Shown here: piece after piece, positions 32,569-42,467 of the stretch
Layout of the letters: every line of letters starts with the position of its first letter
Position numbering within the stretch: position 1 is the stretch's first letter
DNA from: a virus
IMG/VR virus record: IMGVR_UViG_3300017917_002466
Coordinates: 186,001-250,000 of that record
Length of the DNA stretch: 64,000 bases
Direction: 5' to 3' (one strand)
The notes under the pieces: model-generated
The model's database searches: none
What the model saw: only the letters and a program-made list of their open reading frames with translations
What the model was told of the DNA's origin: nothing
Translations under genes and position numbers: made by a program

Positions 32569-34074
32569 TTATTCCTTTCCTATTCTCATTAGCTTTTCAA
32601 ACATCATTTGACCTTCTTCATTATTTTTCTCAGCTATTTTAATATCTAAGTAATATGATTCTGGCAATGTCACATAAAGCACAAAAGTTTTCTCTAAGCC
32701 ATATATTTCATCTTTATTCATAGTAGGCATGTTTAGTATGCTTCTATCAAAAAACGAAATTGGAATATCTTCTTCTCCTGTTATATATCCTTTCTCAATT
32801 GAAAGATTTCTTAATTGAGTACCAGAAAACGGAATGAATGTAAATACATTCAAATGACATTTTCCTTTAAGGATTTCAAAGGCTTTTTTAGTTAATCCTA
32901 TTGTTTCAAAAACTTCTTCTCTTGTTTCATCCGGCAGCCCAATCATACAGTTGATAACTGGAATAATATCATACTTAGCCAATTCTTTAAAAGCCGATAT
33001 AATTTGGATATTTGATAAACGCTTATCTAATAATTCTTTCCTTATTCTTTCTGAACCATGTTCCAAACCAACTGCAATAGATTTACAACCCATTTCGGCC
33101 AATAATTTAGTCTTTTCTTCAGTAAGAGTATCTAATCTACTTTGACAAAAGAATGGTAAGCCAACTTCTTTTTTGTAGCGAATAGCAAAATCTTTAAAAT
33201 CTTTCCTTGATAAAGCTGTAAAAGTTTCAGAAAAAAATGACAAATAGTCAATATCAAATTCCTTAACTAAGTATTTGATTTCATCGAAAATCTTATCGTA
33301 CTTTTTAACTCTATAATATCGACCAATATTTTCAGCCTTACATAAATTTTTGATAGCGGGTGCGGCACAATATGTACACCACCACGGACAACCCCTATCA
33401 GTATCAATGGGCATTACCCTAACAACCTTTCCAGAAAAAGGTCTATAAAACCTATAATTCTCATATATTGAAAAATCAGGCATAGGAGTTTTGTTTATAT
33501 CAACCAATGCCCTTAATGGATTTTTAACTATCCCACCATCTTTAATTGTGTAGATATTCTTAATTTTTGAGCAGTCTTTATTTTCCATGATATTAGTGGC
33601 TAATTCAACTATTGTTTCTTCACCTTCACCAATACAAACATAATCAACTAACCCACTTTTTAGAATCCTTTCATATGCAAAAGTTGCTCCTACACCTCCA
33701 AAAACTACTGGTATTTTCTTATCTTTAATCAGCTTTAAAAAATCTAATGAAAAGAAAATCGTACTATCAATAACCGATATTCCGATTAAGTCTGGTTGAT
33801 AATCGTTGATAGTTTTTACAAAATCCTCATAAATATTTTCAGTTTTACCTTTAAAGTAATTCTCAATATTTGTTTTCTTAACGTGTCCTAATTTGGTTCG
33901 CACATCATCATTAGTTTCAGTTTTAGACTTATAAATGCTACAATCAAATAACTTAGTTATAAATCCGGCTTGTTTTAAACAAGCCGATAATATAGCTAAA
34001 TGAGTGGGAGCAATTCCTAATAATGATTGATTAGGATAGAATAATAAGACTTTAAAATCTTTTTTAGTATCCAT
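32569..34074 (-). CDS. B12-binding-type radical SAM protein
   Basis: 501 residues. An N-terminal B12-binding-like Rossmann domain (APTHLAILSACLKQAGF, VFGGVGATFAYE), then radical SAM cluster DRGCPWWCTYCAAPA near residues 225-236 and a TIM-barrel core. Class B-like enzymes methylate unreactive carbon or phosphorus or rearrange carbon skeletons. The D-x-H-x-x-G cobalamin His motif is not evident, so B12 binding may be vestigial. A paralogue lies at 34749. Confidence 0.8.
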   Translation of the reverse strand: MDTKKDFKVLLFYPNQSLLGIAPTHLAILSACLKQAGFITKLFDCSIYKSKTETNDDVRTKLGHVKKTNIENYFKGKTENIYEDFVKTINDYQPDLIGISVIDSTIFFSLDFLKLIKDKKIPVVFGGVGATFAYERILKSGLVDYVCIGEGEETIVELATNIMENKDCSKIKNIYTIKDGGIVKNPLRALVDINKTPMPDFSIYENYRFYRPFSGKVVRVMPIDTDRGCPWWCTYCAAPAIKNLCKAENIGRYYRVKKYDKIFDEIKYLVKEFDIDYLSFFSETFTALSRKDFKDFAIRYKKEVGLPFFCQSRLDTLTEEKTKLLAEMGCKSIAVGLEHGSERIRKELLDKRLSNIQIISAFKELAKYDIIPVINCMIGLPDETREEVFETIGLTKKAFEILKGKCHLNVFTFIPFSGTQLRNLSIEKGYITGEEDIPISFFDRSILNMPTMNKDEIYGLEKTFVLYVTLPESYYLDIKIAEKNNEEGQMMFEKLMRIGKE

Positions 34075-34076
34075 TA

Positions 34077-34748
34077 TTATTGTCTTCCCAAAAATATTTT
34101 TTGAAAATATTCTAATTGATTATTTACAACTTGAGGGACTTTAGCTAAATAATCACCTTCAACTGAATACTTATGAAGGTCGACTTCTTCTTGTGATAAG
34201 CAAATTCCAACTATTCTTTCTTTCATTTGTGATTCAAATTTATCATTAGGAAGTAAAGCTTTATGTAAACCCTTTTCAAAAAACTTTTTCATAATATCTT
34301 GCTTATAAATTCCAGCAGCAGCAAATACTCCAATATGTCCAGTATTTGGAATAGAATTGTATTTGGTCATTGATAATACTTTAGTTGCATAATTTAATTC
34401 TCTTGATAAAAAAGGCCCCTCATTAAAATACATAAGGTTCCAAGTTTTATCATCATATAAGAATTTATCAAATGATTTCTTTAAAAGCATACTATCTTGC
34501 ATCAAGAAATAAAAATGTTCATTGGGATATTCTTCATATGCTTTCCATAATGATCCTGCTCCACGATGAGGATTTATATAATCTGAAACTATTACGTTTG
34601 GATACTTTTTTACTTTTTCTATATAGGTTTTATCATCCGAATTTGAATCATATATTATCGTTCGTTCGTTTGGATGAAATTGAAATATAGCATCTAAACA
34701 TATAAAAATTGGACTTCTTTCTGTATATTTGGATGGTATAATAAACAT
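34077..34748 (-). CDS. Putative GT-A glycosyltransferase
   Basis: 223 residues. RTIIYDSNSDDKTYIEKV and HFYFLMQDSMLLKK resemble the nucleotide-binding strand and the D-x-D-like turn of GT-A enzymes. TGHIGVFAAAGIYK follows. It sits between the two paralogous radical SAM genes, so the three may have duplicated or work together. Confidence 0.5.
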   Translation of the reverse strand: MFIIPSKYTERSPIFICLDAIFQFHPNERTIIYDSNSDDKTYIEKVKKYPNVIVSDYINPHRGAGSLWKAYEEYPNEHFYFLMQDSMLLKKSFDKFLYDDKTWNLMYFNEGPFLSRELNYATKVLSMTKYNSIPNTGHIGVFAAAGIYKQDIMKKFFEKGLHKALLPNDKFESQMKERIVGICLSQEEVDLHKYSVEGDYLAKVPQVVNNQLEYFQKIFLGRQ

Positions 34749-36257
34749 TTATCCTCCCATAATTTTTTTAAGTTTTTCAAACATCCTTTGACCTTCTTCA
34801 TCATTTTTTTCGGCTATTTTAATATCTTTCCAATATTTCTTATCTAACTTAATATATAAATGTACTGTTTTCTCTAACCCTAATATTTCTTCTTTACTTA
34901 AATTTGGCATATTAAGTATACTTTCTTTATACCAAGAAAAATTAATTTCATCTTCTGGTGAAATATATCCTCTATCTAAAGCTATTTGTCTTAGTTTAGT
35001 TCCAGAAAAAGGTATAAAAGTAAATACATTGATATTGTGATTACCCTTTAATATCTTGGATATTTTTCTATTCATTTTAATTGTTTCAAATATTAGTTCT
35101 CTATTTTCATCTGGTAATCCAATCATGCTATTAATTGTTGGCTTAATACCATATTTTGCCAACAATCTAAATCCTTTAAGTACTGATTTATTAGTTAGCT
35201 TTTTATTAAGTATTTTAGTTCTAAATTCTTCATCTCCATGTTCTAATCCAACTGAAATAGCTACACAACCAATTTCTTTAAGAAGTTTAGTTTTTCCATC
35301 TGTAAAACTATCCAATCTTGTTTGACACCAGAATGGAAGATTAATTTCTTTCTTATATCTTTCAGCAAAAATTCTAAATTTTTCAAAAGGTAAAGCTAAC
35401 AAAGTTTCTGAACTTATATAAAGAAAGTTAATATTATATTTTTCTATAATCTCTTTAGAATCAGAAAAAAATTTGTCTAAACTCTTAACTCTATAATATC
35501 GGCCTGACTTTTCTGTTTTAAAGAAAGATTTTAAACCTTCAGCAGCACAATATGAACAAGAAAATGGACACCCTCTATCAATATCAAATTGAGCCATTCT
35601 AACAATATTACCGTCAAATGGACGATAAAACCTTTCATTATCATAAATTGAAAAATCTGGAGTTGGAAGATCATCTAAGTTAGATAATTTTCTAGATGGA
35701 TTTTTAATTATCTTATCATTTTCAATATAACACATATTCATAACTGTTTTAGGATTTTCTTGATTCTTAATTCTATTACACAATTCTGGTAAAGCTTCTT
35801 CTCCTTCTCCAAGACAAACAAAATCAACATAACCGGACTTAAGTATTTTTTCATATGAAAATAAAGCTCCAACACCACCAACAACTACTGGTATTTTTTT
35901 ATCTTTGATTTTTTCTATGAAAGAATAAGATATTTGTATCGTACTATCAACTAAAGTTATAGCTAAAAGATTTGGTTTATAAGAATTAACTAAGTCTATA
36001 AAATCATTATAGATATTTGAAGTTTTTAATGGCGCGATTTCATCTATATTAGTTTTCTTTACATGACCTAATTTTTCTCTTATATCATCTTGCTTTTCGT
36101 TAATAGATTGATAAGTTGAACAATCAAATAACTTAATATCATATCCGGCTTTTTTCAGACAAGCGGCCAACATAGCAATGTTACTTGGAACAACTCCAAC
36201 ACGAGGATCATTTGGAAATAGAAATAATACTTTAAATTTTTCAATTGGTTTTTTCAT
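34749..36257 (-). CDS. B12-binding-type radical SAM protein (paralogue)
   Basis: 502 residues, co-linear with the protein at 32569: VPSNIAMLAACLKKAGY, VVVGGVGALFSYE, the CxxxCxxC cluster DRGCPFSCSYCAAEG, SVGLEHGDEEFRTKIL, TINSMIGLPDENRE and the ending EEGQRMFEKL. Clear tandem paralogues with one gene between, diverged enough to suggest different substrates. Confidence 0.8.
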   Translation of the reverse strand: MKKPIEKFKVLFLFPNDPRVGVVPSNIAMLAACLKKAGYDIKLFDCSTYQSINEKQDDIREKLGHVKKTNIDEIAPLKTSNIYNDFIDLVNSYKPNLLAITLVDSTIQISYSFIEKIKDKKIPVVVGGVGALFSYEKILKSGYVDFVCLGEGEEALPELCNRIKNQENPKTVMNMCYIENDKIIKNPSRKLSNLDDLPTPDFSIYDNERFYRPFDGNIVRMAQFDIDRGCPFSCSYCAAEGLKSFFKTEKSGRYYRVKSLDKFFSDSKEIIEKYNINFLYISSETLLALPFEKFRIFAERYKKEINLPFWCQTRLDSFTDGKTKLLKEIGCVAISVGLEHGDEEFRTKILNKKLTNKSVLKGFRLLAKYGIKPTINSMIGLPDENRELIFETIKMNRKISKILKGNHNINVFTFIPFSGTKLRQIALDRGYISPEDEINFSWYKESILNMPNLSKEEILGLEKTVHLYIKLDKKYWKDIKIAEKNDEEGQRMFEKLKKIMGG

Positions 36258-36259
36258 TT

Positions 36260-37675
36260 TTAGTCCAATTTAATAGCTGACCAACTAGTATCTTTAAATA
36301 CTAAGATTTTACTTATACCTTTTTCTCTAAAAAATTCGTTAACAGCTTTTTTAACTCCTTCTTGATTATAATCGTGACCAGCTAAAATTCCACCCTTTTT
36401 AACTTTACTATACCAAGATTCTAAATCAGCTTTAACATATTCATATGAATGGTTGCCATCAATATATATCATATCAATAGAATCATTCTTAACTTGTTCA
36501 CAATATTTTTCTCCATATTCTTTAATCAATTCAACATGAGGATATTTTAAAAGTCTTTCTCTTGCTTTTTGTTCAATAATTGGCCAATAATTTCTTGGAT
36601 TTTCACCACCTTCATAAGATAAATCCATCCCCCATAAATCAATTGAAAAAACTTTTTTACAAAAAATAGCAAAAAGTTCAGTTGAAATTCCTAAATAACA
36701 TCCAATTTCTATTACTGTTTTTCCTTCCAACTTATAATGATTAATCAAATCTAATAATCCACCAGTAGTATTTTCTGGTGATCTGACATTAGAATTTGGC
36801 CCCATCCTAGGTTCTTTAATAATAGCTTCAATTCTTCTAGATGGTTTATTTTCATCATTACATAAAAGATGTTCGTACTTTATTAGATTACTTAAAATAT
36901 ACTTTGAACAATTTCTTTCGTCTAAAATTATTTTAGAAGGATTCCAACCAGGTCTTGAAATAACATCTTCCAAATTAGATATTTTTCTATCCATTGAATT
37001 TTTATAAAAGTCATTATTATATTCTACGTGTCCAAAAGATTTTAATTTAAGTTTAGCTTTTTCTGCACCACCTAACCAAGTATAATGCCAACCTGTTACT
37101 TTTCCATATTTTTCTTTGTTCACATAAAGAATTTCATCTGTATGATTTTTCCAATAATTCCCACTATAACTTCTAAAAGAATCAAAAGAATATTGTTTAA
37201 AATAACTATAATTACAAAGTCTTGTTCCACGCCAAGGTTGATTTACTATCGCATCTATGAAATAAGAATAAAGATCAACATTAAAAACAAATAATTTATT
37301 AGCTTGAAAATCATTCTTTAATAATTCTCTAAGTACTTCTGGATTTGGAATTTCATCCAAATCTGACATAAGAATAATATCATCATCTTTACAATTAACA
37401 AGAGATTGGGCTATACTATTTTTATGGTTTACATCTCTATCCCAATGATTCCATTTATTACCCATGTCATCTATAAACTTATTATGAATAATTTTATCTT
37501 CAAACTTTTTAAACCTATCTTTATTTTCTAAATAATAAAATGGTTTATCGTTTCCTTGAAAAGTTTTGTTACATTCCCCAATAACAAAATAATCAACATA
37601 AGGATCAAGCATTTCCATCCTAATTTCAAGTAAATCTAATTCATTTAGAAAAGGGAAGACATCATAAACTTTCAT
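36260..37675 (-). CDS. GT17-like glycosyltransferase fused to methyltransferase
   Basis: 471 residues. The N-terminal 270 look like GT17 (VYDVFPFLNELDLLEIRMEML ... ILMSDLDEIPNPEVL with D-x-D). The C-terminal 190 are a Methyltransf_24 domain (VIEIGCYLGISTELFAIF, MIYIDGNHSYEYVKADL, ILAGHDYNQEG). A single polypeptide could add a sugar (GT17 members transfer GlcNAc) and methylate it. Confidence 0.78.
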   Translation of the reverse strand: MKVYDVFPFLNELDLLEIRMEMLDPYVDYFVIGECNKTFQGNDKPFYYLENKDRFKKFEDKIIHNKFIDDMGNKWNHWDRDVNHKNSIAQSLVNCKDDDIILMSDLDEIPNPEVLRELLKNDFQANKLFVFNVDLYSYFIDAIVNQPWRGTRLCNYSYFKQYSFDSFRSYSGNYWKNHTDEILYVNKEKYGKVTGWHYTWLGGAEKAKLKLKSFGHVEYNNDFYKNSMDRKISNLEDVISRPGWNPSKIILDERNCSKYILSNLIKYEHLLCNDENKPSRRIEAIIKEPRMGPNSNVRSPENTTGGLLDLINHYKLEGKTVIEIGCYLGISTELFAIFCKKVFSIDLWGMDLSYEGGENPRNYWPIIEQKARERLLKYPHVELIKEYGEKYCEQVKNDSIDMIYIDGNHSYEYVKADLESWYSKVKKGGILAGHDYNQEGVKKAVNEFFREKGISKILVFKDTSWSAIKLD

Positions 37676-37800
37676 TTTTTAACTCCTCTTATTAAAATTA
37701 AATCCACCGAAAACAAATTACTTTTATAATACCATTTATTCATTAATTTATTATATTCAATTTATTGTTCATCGCAAAATATTTTTATATTCTTAAATTT

Positions 37801-38676
37801 TTATTTGTAGCACTCAAAATTATACAAATAAGCATATTTACTTTCTTTAACTTCTTTTATAACTTCATCATAAGATTCTAATTTTTCTTTCCTACTTAAA
37901 TACATCCAACCCTTTGTAAAAATATTACTATTAGCCCAATAACCATCCGAAACATTATATCTTGCCCAATACTTAGGAGCAATAGTTAATTTTGACCTTT
38001 CATTTAACCAAGCTGGAAAATAAGCAAAAGATGAATTAGAAAGAATTAAATAATTAGCCTGATAAATCATAAAAAAATCAGTATTAATTCCAGTATGATA
38101 ACATTTCAAAGGAAATTCAGGAAACAAAGTTCTTGCATATGAAACATCATCAGTAATCACAGTAAACTTCACATCTGGATTTATTTTTCTTATTTGAGTA
38201 ATTGCATTATCCCAATATGATTTAGGGAGAAGTACTTCTCTAATTCCTTTATACTCTCCTCCACGAACATTAATAATACACTCATTATCATCAGTTCTCA
38301 TATTTTTATATGAATCTATATTTTTAATTTGAATCCATTGTCTAACTTTCTCTTTATCCAAATATTGTTCAGTCTGCCAACATCCTATTAATTTTGAATT
38401 ATCTTGAAGATCATCAAAATTATGATATAAATGTATATTCACCTCATCAACATGATGAATTTGAACTACTTTCTCTTTATATTCTCGTTCTATTTCAACA
38501 ACATCTTTACCATAATCCAAATCAAGAAAATCTATCTGTGATTGTCCACCGTAATAATCTCCATAAATTTTTTTAGTAAATCCCCATTCAAATCCTTTTC
38601 TTTCGGCTATTGAACGTAAAACAACATACTGCCAAATATGATTACCAAAATTACCTGTAAAATCAGTTGTTATCAT
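37801..38676 (-). CDS. GT11-like fucosyltransferase, divergent
   Basis: 291 residues. TGNFGNHIWQYVVLRSIAERKG replaces the G-G-L-G-N-Q-M motif. INVRGGEYKG stands in place of H-I-R-R-G-D. LILSNSSFAYFPAWLNERS is the late conserved region. A GT11/GT-B fold is likely but the donor is less certain than for the gene at 26445. Confidence 0.7.
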   Translation of the reverse strand: MITTDFTGNFGNHIWQYVVLRSIAERKGFEWGFTKKIYGDYYGGQSQIDFLDLDYGKDVVEIEREYKEKVVQIHHVDEVNIHLYHNFDDLQDNSKLIGCWQTEQYLDKEKVRQWIQIKNIDSYKNMRTDDNECIINVRGGEYKGIREVLLPKSYWDNAITQIRKINPDVKFTVITDDVSYARTLFPEFPLKCYHTGINTDFFMIYQANYLILSNSSFAYFPAWLNERSKLTIAPKYWARYNVSDGYWANSNIFTKGWMYLSRKEKLESYDEVIKEVKESKYAYLYNFECYK

Positions 38677-39320
38677 ACTTTTCCCAATACAAAAACGTGA
38701 TTTCCTTTTCCGTAGGCAAAATCTTGCCAGTTATCTTTTAATCCTTGAACATGATTACAATGTTTAATAACTTTCCATTTATTCAATTCAAAATTCTTTA
38801 TCCACCAATCTTCATTTTCTGCAATTAAATGTGAAATTTCTAAATGATATTCATCAATCCTATATTTTCCATTATCTCCCATTGGAATAACACACATAAT
38901 TTTCGAACATACTTTAGAAATATTATCTAACATATCTATAAGCTGTTCTTTTGTTAAATGTTCCAAAACATCTTTCATAATAACATGAGTATAACCAGTA
39001 TTAGAATGTTTATCCCAAGAACTTTTATCTGAACAATTCCAACAACCTTCTGGGGCAAATGATAAAGCATAATCACTTATATCGCATCCATCTGCTTTAA
39101 TTTCTAATTGTCTAAAAGCTTTTACAATAAATCCTTTAGCACATCCAACATCAAGAACATAACTATTAGAATCTAAACCAAAATAATCAATAAAAGATAA
39201 AGCTTCTTTACAACTACGAATTGGCATCCATCTATAGTTAGTTAACCAACCTTTTCCTGATTGTCTTCCTCTTTCGTAATAATCAGCGTCATAAAAATCT
39301 CCTGTATATTTTTCAAACAA
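38673..39320 (-). CDS. Class I SAM methyltransferase
   Basis: 215 residues. YVLDVGCAKGFIVKAF (motif I), ADGCDISDYAL, and VIMKDVLEHLTKEQLIDML (motif II with D-V-L-E-H) are typical of Methyltransf_11/23. Likely acts on a sugar. Overlaps the next gene by 8 bases. Confidence 0.8.
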   Translation of the reverse strand: MFEKYTGDFYDADYYERGRQSGKGWLTNYRWMPIRSCKEALSFIDYFGLDSNSYVLDVGCAKGFIVKAFRQLEIKADGCDISDYALSFAPEGCWNCSDKSSWDKHSNTGYTHVIMKDVLEHLTKEQLIDMLDNISKVCSKIMCVIPMGDNGKYRIDEYHLEISHLIAENEDWWIKNFELNKWKVIKHCNHVQGLKDNWQDFAYGKGNHVFVLGKV

Positions 39321-40245
39321 AATCTATATCCTCCATTTTTTGTAATAAATTATGTATGTATTCATTTTCATCTTTACCACAATTACAGAAAGTGCATCTA
39401 TATCCCAAATCATACACAGGATTATTTTCTAACCAGTTTTCTAAATCTTTAATTTTACAAAGTGCAAAATCTTCTGGTAATTTTCCTGGTGATTCAAAAG
39501 AAAGTTCCATAGATGGGCATGGTAGAAAATTACCTTTCCAATCAATTGCTGCTCTCAACCAAACCATATAACATCCCGAAGGTGTTCCAAATTCTTTACG
39601 AAAGAATATTAAAGGATTTCCATATTTACTTACTTCATTTACAACTTCATCTTCCCAAGATTTTTCACAAGGTCTATTTGGTGCAACTCTAACTATAGTA
39701 TTATTTTCTTTTGCAAAATTATATATGTTTTTAATTTCTTCAAGACTTTTCTGGTTATATACTATAAATGACATACTTCTTTTAACATTTGATGGAATAT
39801 GATTTAAGTTTATTTTCTTTGCATAGCTTGCAGATTGTACGCTGACTCTTATCCAACTAAAATTACTAAATAATTCTGGCTTATATTTCTCTAAATCTAA
39901 ACCATTAGTAACTAATGACAATTTTAAATTCTTACTATGTGCATATTCAATAGCAGATTCAAAATGTGTCCATAAAAGCGGATCACCACCACCACTAAAT
40001 TCAAGAGCTTTTAATCCTTTCTTTGTAAGAACATCAACTACTAGTTTAAAATCTTCAATTGATAATTCAGACGAATCTTTATTTTCATTTTTAAAACAAC
40101 AATACTTACATTTTAATTGACATCTTATATTTGGAAAAACTGAAATATGAATCGGTGAAACAATTTCTCTTTTCTCTAACTTTGCAAGATGTTCTTGGTG
40201 ATGAATTAATTTATGTACTCCAGGTGAAAAACTTTTTAAGCTCAT
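39313..40245 (-). CDS. Radical SAM protein with SPASM-like C-terminal cysteines
   Basis: 310 residues. FPNIRCQLKCKYCCFKNEN holds C-x-x-x-C-x-x-C near 38-45. LEFSGGGDPLLW is the SAM-binding strand. The C-terminal CTFCNCGKDEN adds auxiliary cysteines, and a CPSMELSFE Cys lies before it. SPASM-like enzymes modify peptides or oxidise alcohols and amines, including sugar dehydrogenation. Substrate unknown. Confidence 0.75.
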   Translation of the reverse strand: MSLKSFSPGVHKLIHHQEHLAKLEKREIVSPIHISVFPNIRCQLKCKYCCFKNENKDSSELSIEDFKLVVDVLTKKGLKALEFSGGGDPLLWTHFESAIEYAHSKNLKLSLVTNGLDLEKYKPELFSNFSWIRVSVQSASYAKKINLNHIPSNVKRSMSFIVYNQKSLEEIKNIYNFAKENNTIVRVAPNRPCEKSWEDEVVNEVSKYGNPLIFFRKEFGTPSGCYMVWLRAAIDWKGNFLPCPSMELSFESPGKLPEDFALCKIKDLENWLENNPVYDLGYRCTFCNCGKDENEYIHNLLQKMEDIDFV

Positions 40246-40901
40246 TTTAATTCCTCCACAGCTTGAAGTTCACCTTTTAGAATCATCCATAAAGCCCTTT
40301 CTATAATATGACCTTCTGTTGGATTTTTAGCAACAAGATGATCTTTTAAATTCTGCCAAAAAGAAATAGAATAAAATAAAGCCTGTCTTTTTTCAATTAA
40401 GTATTGTGAACCTGGACAAAATCTTATCCAATCGACATGATTGTAGTTAGCAAAAATTGTATTCATAAACTCATCAAACGAACTATATTTACATCCTTGA
40501 CTATAAGTTTTATTACATTCTGGTATATACCAGGAATTATTTATTTCCATATATCCACCATCTTCAGCTTTTTTATGGCATCCTTCTGCTTTAACATGAC
40601 TATAATCTTCTAATGAAGTAAATTCATTATTTAAAATAAGTTTATCGAAAGTTTCTTTTTTACAATGGTCAAAAGGAAAAGCTTGAACAAATGCCATTAA
40701 ATTTGGTAAGTTATCATAATTACTTATTATAAAATCAAAAATATCTCTTTGATTTCCACCAAGATTTTCTACATTCAAAATATGATTATTATTTTCTATT
40801 ACTTCTCCTTTATTGTAAACAACATAATTATCAGTATATTCTTCAACCCAAGAATAATCTTCTTTAAATCTACTTATAATTATTTTAGCTTTAATTTCCA
40901 T
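40242..40901 (-). CDS. DUF3431-like protein, probable GT-A fold
   Basis: 219 residues from the ATG at 40899-40901 (after GGAGAA). VVYNKGE..., NLGGNQRDIFDFIISNYDNL and MAFVQAFPFDHC follow the DUF3431 pattern seen in proteins near glycosyltransferases. Biochemical role unproven. Confidence 0.65.
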   Translation of the reverse strand: MEIKAKIIISRFKEDYSWVEEYTDNYVVYNKGEVIENNNHILNVENLGGNQRDIFDFIISNYDNLPNLMAFVQAFPFDHCKKETFDKLILNNEFTSLEDYSHVKAEGCHKKAEDGGYMEINNSWYIPECNKTYSQGCKYSSFDEFMNTIFANYNHVDWIRFCPGSQYLIEKRQALFYSISFWQNLKDHLVAKNPTEGHIIERALWMILKGELQAVEELK

Positions 40902-41097
40902 TTTTATTTTCTCCAATAACTATATATATTTTATCAATTTCATACTTCACAAATTTTTGTTCTCGTCTTGGTTGTTTCGTGGCTCAATTAAACATTTCAT
41001 AAACTACTTTCTCAATATCAGTTTTATCTTTCAAATATCAAGTAAGTATCTTGAAAAGTTATTTTTATTAAATCAGCAACACCAGTAATAAATATAT
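40902..41097 (-). pseudogene. Probable decayed gene in the glycan island
   Basis: The stretch lacks an intact gene. The minus strand starts ATG at 41097 with MNIFITGVADLIKI, reminiscent of the nucleotide-binding start of sugar epimerases (F-I-T-G-V-A-G-F-I). The frame breaks after 25 codons. A second frame then reads DKTDIEKVVYEMFN, a stop, and TKQPRREQKFVKYEID. It looks like a shrunken remnant, but the similarity is weak. Confidence 0.3.
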
Positions 41098-41760
41098 TCA
41101 TTGAACAACTTCTCTAAAATGTGAACCATATTCATTCCATCCATGAAAACCAAAAGGTGTAATGCCTTGAATCTCTGGTACATTTTTTTCATGTGAAAAA
41201 TACTTAGCAACTTCTATTGGGGCATATTTAATACCAGCTTTAAGAAAAGCTTCTCTATTATACACACAAACATTTCCATCTTCATTATAAAAACCTCTTT
41301 CGTGAGTAAATCCAATATTGTATTTTTTAGGAGCTTCAAGAAGCTTTTTACTTCTTAAAGTAAAACCTCCATTTCCAACTCTAACATGCTCTCCTTGTGG
41401 AGAAATATATGAATCTTCTGAATAAGGCCATATAGCGCCAATATAATCATACTGTAAAAATTCTTCTCTCCATAAATGAGGATTCGTAATAAACCCATCA
41501 TATTGAACCAATATACAAAAATCAGTATCAATATAGTCTACTAAATCTTCAAATACAAAACGATTATACTTAATATAAGTATCCATTGGATAACATTCAC
41601 AAAATTGAATATTAGATGGTAAATTTTTAGGCCAAATATGACTTACAAATTTAACAGTACCAAAGTTAATTCCTTGCATACTATACAACATTGCTTTAAT
41701 AGTATCTTCAATATGAGAACCTGTTGGAGCTACTAAAGTAATATTAGATAAATTCAACAT
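41098..41760 (-). CDS. DUF5672-like glycosyltransferase
   Basis: 220 residues. NRFVFEDLVDYIDTDFCILVQYDGFITNP (metal-binding-like acidic turn), YDYIGAIWPY and VGNGGFTLRSKKL are the DUF5672 pattern of GT-A-like proteins. ATG after AGGAG. Confidence 0.75.
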   Translation of the reverse strand: MLNLSNITLVAPTGSHIEDTIKAMLYSMQGINFGTVKFVSHIWPKNLPSNIQFCECYPMDTYIKYNRFVFEDLVDYIDTDFCILVQYDGFITNPHLWREEFLQYDYIGAIWPYSEDSYISPQGEHVRVGNGGFTLRSKKLLEAPKKYNIGFTHERGFYNEDGNVCVYNREAFLKAGIKYAPIEVAKYFSHEKNVPEIQGITPFGFHGWNEYGSHFREVVQ

Positions 41761-41765
41761 AATTA

Positions 41766-42467
41766 TTAACTCCTATTTTTATATTTTAACAATATATATT
41801 GTGTTTCTCTATTGACTAATTCTTTATTTATTATTGAATTTGTAACACTTCCACTCCAAGTTCTATTGACTATTGTTATTTCATTGAGAATTAACGGCAA
41901 CCCATACTTTTCTTTAATTCTTTTATAAAATTCACAATCCATAAACCATATCAAATTTTCATCAAAAAATATTGAACCTTCATTTATAAAACTTAAACAA
42001 CTATGAGTTCCTATAGTATTATGAAAATGAATATTATCATTCCATTCTGGAATGTGTTCTCTATAATAATTGATTCCATCGTTAGAATGTATATACTTTG
42101 AAACCAACCATTTTGCATTAGGATTTTTATTTAGGATTTCATAAGTATTTAACAAAGATTCTGTATTAAAAAGAAAATCGTCTTGACAAAGAACTTTAAT
42201 AAACTTACCTTGACTTTTTCTTATACAATTATTAACATTTGCCGATGAATTCCCTCTTTTTTCTTCAAACTTAAAATACTTAATATCTAAACATTTGCTC
42301 CAAGATGCACACAATCCTTTTATTGATTCATCAACTGAATGATCTGAAACAATAACTTCAAAATCTTTAAAAGTTTGTTTTTCTAATATAGCAAGCGATT
42401 GGTTTAAAAAATTCAAACCAAATCCGTGCATCTCATAACAAGGTATTACAACACTTATTAATATCAT
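41766..42467 (-). CDS. GT2-family glycosyltransferase
   Basis: 233 residues. SVVIPCYEMHGFG start, FEVIVSDHSVDES, and VLCQDDFLFN in the D-x-D position. Short, single GT-A domain. Overlaps the neighbouring GT2 gene by 4 bases. Confidence 0.82.
   Translation of the reverse strand: MILISVVIPCYEMHGFGLNFLNQSLAILEKQTFKDFEVIVSDHSVDESIKGLCASWSKCLDIKYFKFEEKRGNSSANVNNCIRKSQGKFIKVLCQDDFLFNTESLLNTYEILNKNPNAKWLVSKYIHSNDGINYYREHIPEWNDNIHFHNTIGTHSCLSFINEGSIFFDENLIWFMDCEFYKRIKEKYGLPLILNEITIVNRTWSGSVTNSIINKELVNRETQYILLKYKNRS

Noticed and set aside
37676-37800. Possible small gene in the gap between two glycan genes
   Set aside because: Only AT-rich sequence without SD, open frame or clear promoter.
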